From Actinomycetes bacterium (GTDB taxonomy: Bacteria > Actinomycetota > Acidimicrobiia > Acidimicrobiales > RAAP-2), in contig JAKAPH010000009.1 of assembly GCA_021807265.1 (NCBI GenBank), positions 1-32,528 on the forward strand: a DNA stretch of 32,528 bases, read 5' to 3'. Below the pieces are notes generated by a model, which was given only the letters and a program-made list of their open reading frames with translations, had not been told where the DNA came from and did not search any database. The position numbers were made by a program, and so were the translations under genes. How positions within the stretch are numbered: the first letter of the stretch is position 1; the number at the start of each line of letters is the position of its first letter. Of the stretch, positions 31,397-32,528 are shown in pieces.

Positions 31397-31906
31397 ATGT
31401 TCGTATTAGGCATCGACCCGGGTCTGACTCGGTGCGGTTTCGGTCTCGTGGAAGGGTCGCTGCACGGCCCCGAGTCGTTTCGCGCCGTGCGCGCGGGCGT
31501 CATCGAGTCCGCGGCGTCCGAGGCGGTCGAGCGTCGGCTCGGCCAGCTGGCCGGCGAGCTCACCGCCCTCTTTGACGAAGTGGCCCCGGACGCGGTGGTC
31601 GTGGAGCGGGTGTTCTTCCAGCGCAACGCCAAGACAGCGATCCCCGTAGCCCAGGCGAGCGGGGTAGCGGTGGCGCTGGCGAGCGTGCGCGGCCTCGAGG
31701 TCCGCCAGTTCACCGCCCAGGAGGCAAAGCTCGCGGTCACCGGGTACGGCGCCGCGGACAAGCTCCAGGTCCAGGGCATGGTCGCTCGCCTGTGCGGGCT
31801 CCGCGCGATTCCCCAACCGCCCGACGCCGCCGACGCCCTAGCCCTGGCGATCACGTACTTCGCGACGCGGCGCACCGAGGTACGGCTCATCGAGGCCGTG
31901 TCGTGA
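31397..31906 (+). CDS. ruvC: Holliday junction resolvase RuvC
   Basis: A 169-residue endonuclease that cuts Holliday junctions symmetrically. The acidic residues are visible: Asp7 in LGIDPGLTRCGFG, the glutamate of VVVERVFF, and the aspartate pair in PPDAADALALAI. The loop VTGYGAADKLQV is also typical. The mRNA appears leaderless. Its stop overlaps the ruvA start as GTGA (31903-31906). Confidence 0.96.
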   Translation: MFVLGIDPGLTRCGFGLVEGSLHGPESFRAVRAGVIESAASEAVERRLGQLAGELTALFDEVAPDAVVVERVFFQRNAKTAIPVAQASGVAVALASVRGLEVRQFTAQEAKLAVTGYGAADKLQVQGMVARLCGLRAIPQPPDAADALALAITYFATRRTEVRLIEAVS

Positions 31907-32466
31907 TCGGCTTCGTGAGCGGCCGGGTGCTGGCGAACCTTCCCTCGGGCGCTTCGATCATCGACGTCAACGGCGTCGGTTACGAGGTGCAGGTGGCGAC
32001 CAATCAGCCGCCGAGCGTCGACAGCTCGGTTGACCTGGTGGTCTACACGGTCGTTCGCGCCGACGCCATCGTCCTCTACGGGTTTGACACTTTCGAGGAG
32101 CGCGCGTTCTTCGCCCAGCTGCTGGCGACACCGGGCGTTGGACCGGCCACGGCTCTGGCGGCGCTGCGCACCATGCCCATGGCCGTGCTCGCCGAGGCGA
32201 TCGAGTCCGGGGACCACAAGGCGATCGCCTCGATCCCGGGCATCGGGACCAAGACGGCGAACCGGATCGTGCTCGAGTTGGCTGGCAAGGTCGTGCTCGA
32301 CGCCGACGCGCGCACCCCCCAGAACTCCGTTGCTGGCTCCGTCGAGGAAGCATTGCGCCGACTGGGCTACGGCTCGGCTGAGATCCGTGAACTGCACGAC
32401 ATCGAACTGCCCGACGACGAAAGCGCCGCACTGCGCGTCGCGCTTGGCTACCTGGGGCGCTCGTGA
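31903..32466 (+). CDS. ruvA: Holliday junction branch migration protein RuvA
   Basis: A 187-residue protein that binds four-way junctions as a tetramer and loads RuvB. The N-terminal OB domain reads IGFVSGRVL and VNGVGYEVQV; two helix-hairpin-helix elements follow (LLATPGVGPATALAAL and IASIPGIGTKTANRIVLEL); the C-terminal three-helix domain (EALRRLGYGSAEI) contacts RuvB. Starts at GTG 31903 within the ruvC stop. Confidence 0.96.
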   Translation: MIGFVSGRVLANLPSGASIIDVNGVGYEVQVATNQPPSVDSSVDLVVYTVVRADAIVLYGFDTFEERAFFAQLLATPGVGPATALAALRTMPMAVLAEAIESGDHKAIASIPGIGTKTANRIVLELAGKVVLDADARTPQNSVAGSVEEALRRLGYGSAEIRELHDIELPDDESAALRVALGYLGRS

Positions 32467-32528
32467 GCCGGCGCGAGGTCGATCTCGAGGCCGAGCCGCT
32501 GGTGCGCGCGAGCGCCGACGAGCCCGAG
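32463..32528 (+). CDS. ruvB: RuvB ATPase, N-terminal fragment (cut by window end)
   Basis: GTG 32463 overlaps the ruvA stop as GTGA and opens 22 codons (SRREVDLEAEPLVRASADEP) before the window ends. The sequence is too short for motif proof; assignment rests on the ruvC-ruvA-ruvB order and a polar N-terminus like that of RuvB. Confidence 0.8.
   Translation, partial: MSRREVDLEAEPLVRASADEPE

Noticed and set aside
1-32528. CRISPR array, prophage or defence island
   Set aside because: No evenly spaced direct repeats, no phage structural genes, integrase or restriction genes seen; gene content is housekeeping apart from the insertion sequence.

Overview
The window looks like chromosomal DNA from a high-GC actinobacterium. 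Mycothiol ligase (mshC), an F420-dependent NADP reductase, the lipid II amidation pair murT-gatD and phosphatidylinositol mannoside (PIM) genes are all present. The order thrS - HIT - pgsA - acyltransferase - pimA ... pdxS - pdxT ... yebC ... ruvC-ruvA-ruvB matches mycobacterial chromosomes. The short genes, frequent GTG starts and -10-only promoters would suit a non-mycobacterial lineage such as Acidimicrobiia. That placement is inference and not proven by the sequence.

Layout. 1-2109: a truncated trpE and trpG diverge from a shared promoter, followed by a peptidase E gene whose 5' end appears frameshifted. 2192-3388: an acyl-CoA dehydrogenase. 3385-7649 (minus): a tight operon of lysR, an AlkA-like glycosylase, an M20 peptidase, an Rv2466c-like thioredoxin-fold protein and a dienelactone-hydrolase-like protein. 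7650-8232: the only long gene-free stretch, with one strong hairpin terminator. 8233-10130: murT-gatD. 10108-11478 (minus): a PlsC-type acyltransferase and a membrane protein. 11548-11621: tRNA-Val(CAC). 11635-13054: an intact ISL3-family insertion sequence with both inverted repeats and an 8-bp target duplication. 13200-14663 (minus): a nitronate-monooxygenase-like flavoprotein. 14937-18391: a secreted neocarzinostatin-fold protein, a DHA2 exporter, a YczE-like membrane protein and a LysE exporter. 18436-20304: an ABC exporter. 20301-21080 (minus): an InhA-like enoyl-ACP reductase. 21117-28094: npdG, mshC, thrS, HIT hydrolase, pgsA, patA-like and pimA. 28104-32528: an apparently inactive M48-like membrane protein, pdxS-pdxT, yebC and ruvC-ruvA-ruvB (ruvB truncated).

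The genes are mostly housekeeping: tryptophan synthesis, cell-wall amidation, PIM lipids, mycothiol and F420 redox, vitamin B6, and Holliday-junction processing. Coupling is extreme, with ATGA/GTGA overlaps within operons. All four convergent protein-gene junctions also overlap, two of them sharing a palindromic stop tetranucleotide (CTAG, TTAA).

The most unusual signals are regulatory. At eight transcription-unit heads a TAnnnT -10 hexamer lies exactly 6-7 nt before the start codon, which predicts leaderless mRNAs. At two further places (before the ABC exporter and before pgsA) the same geometry puts a tiny ORF over the start of the main gene. Three divergent gene pairs share a symmetric TAnnnTA -10 element. 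I saw no CRISPR array, prophage or obvious defence system, and I do not claim a wholly new system here.
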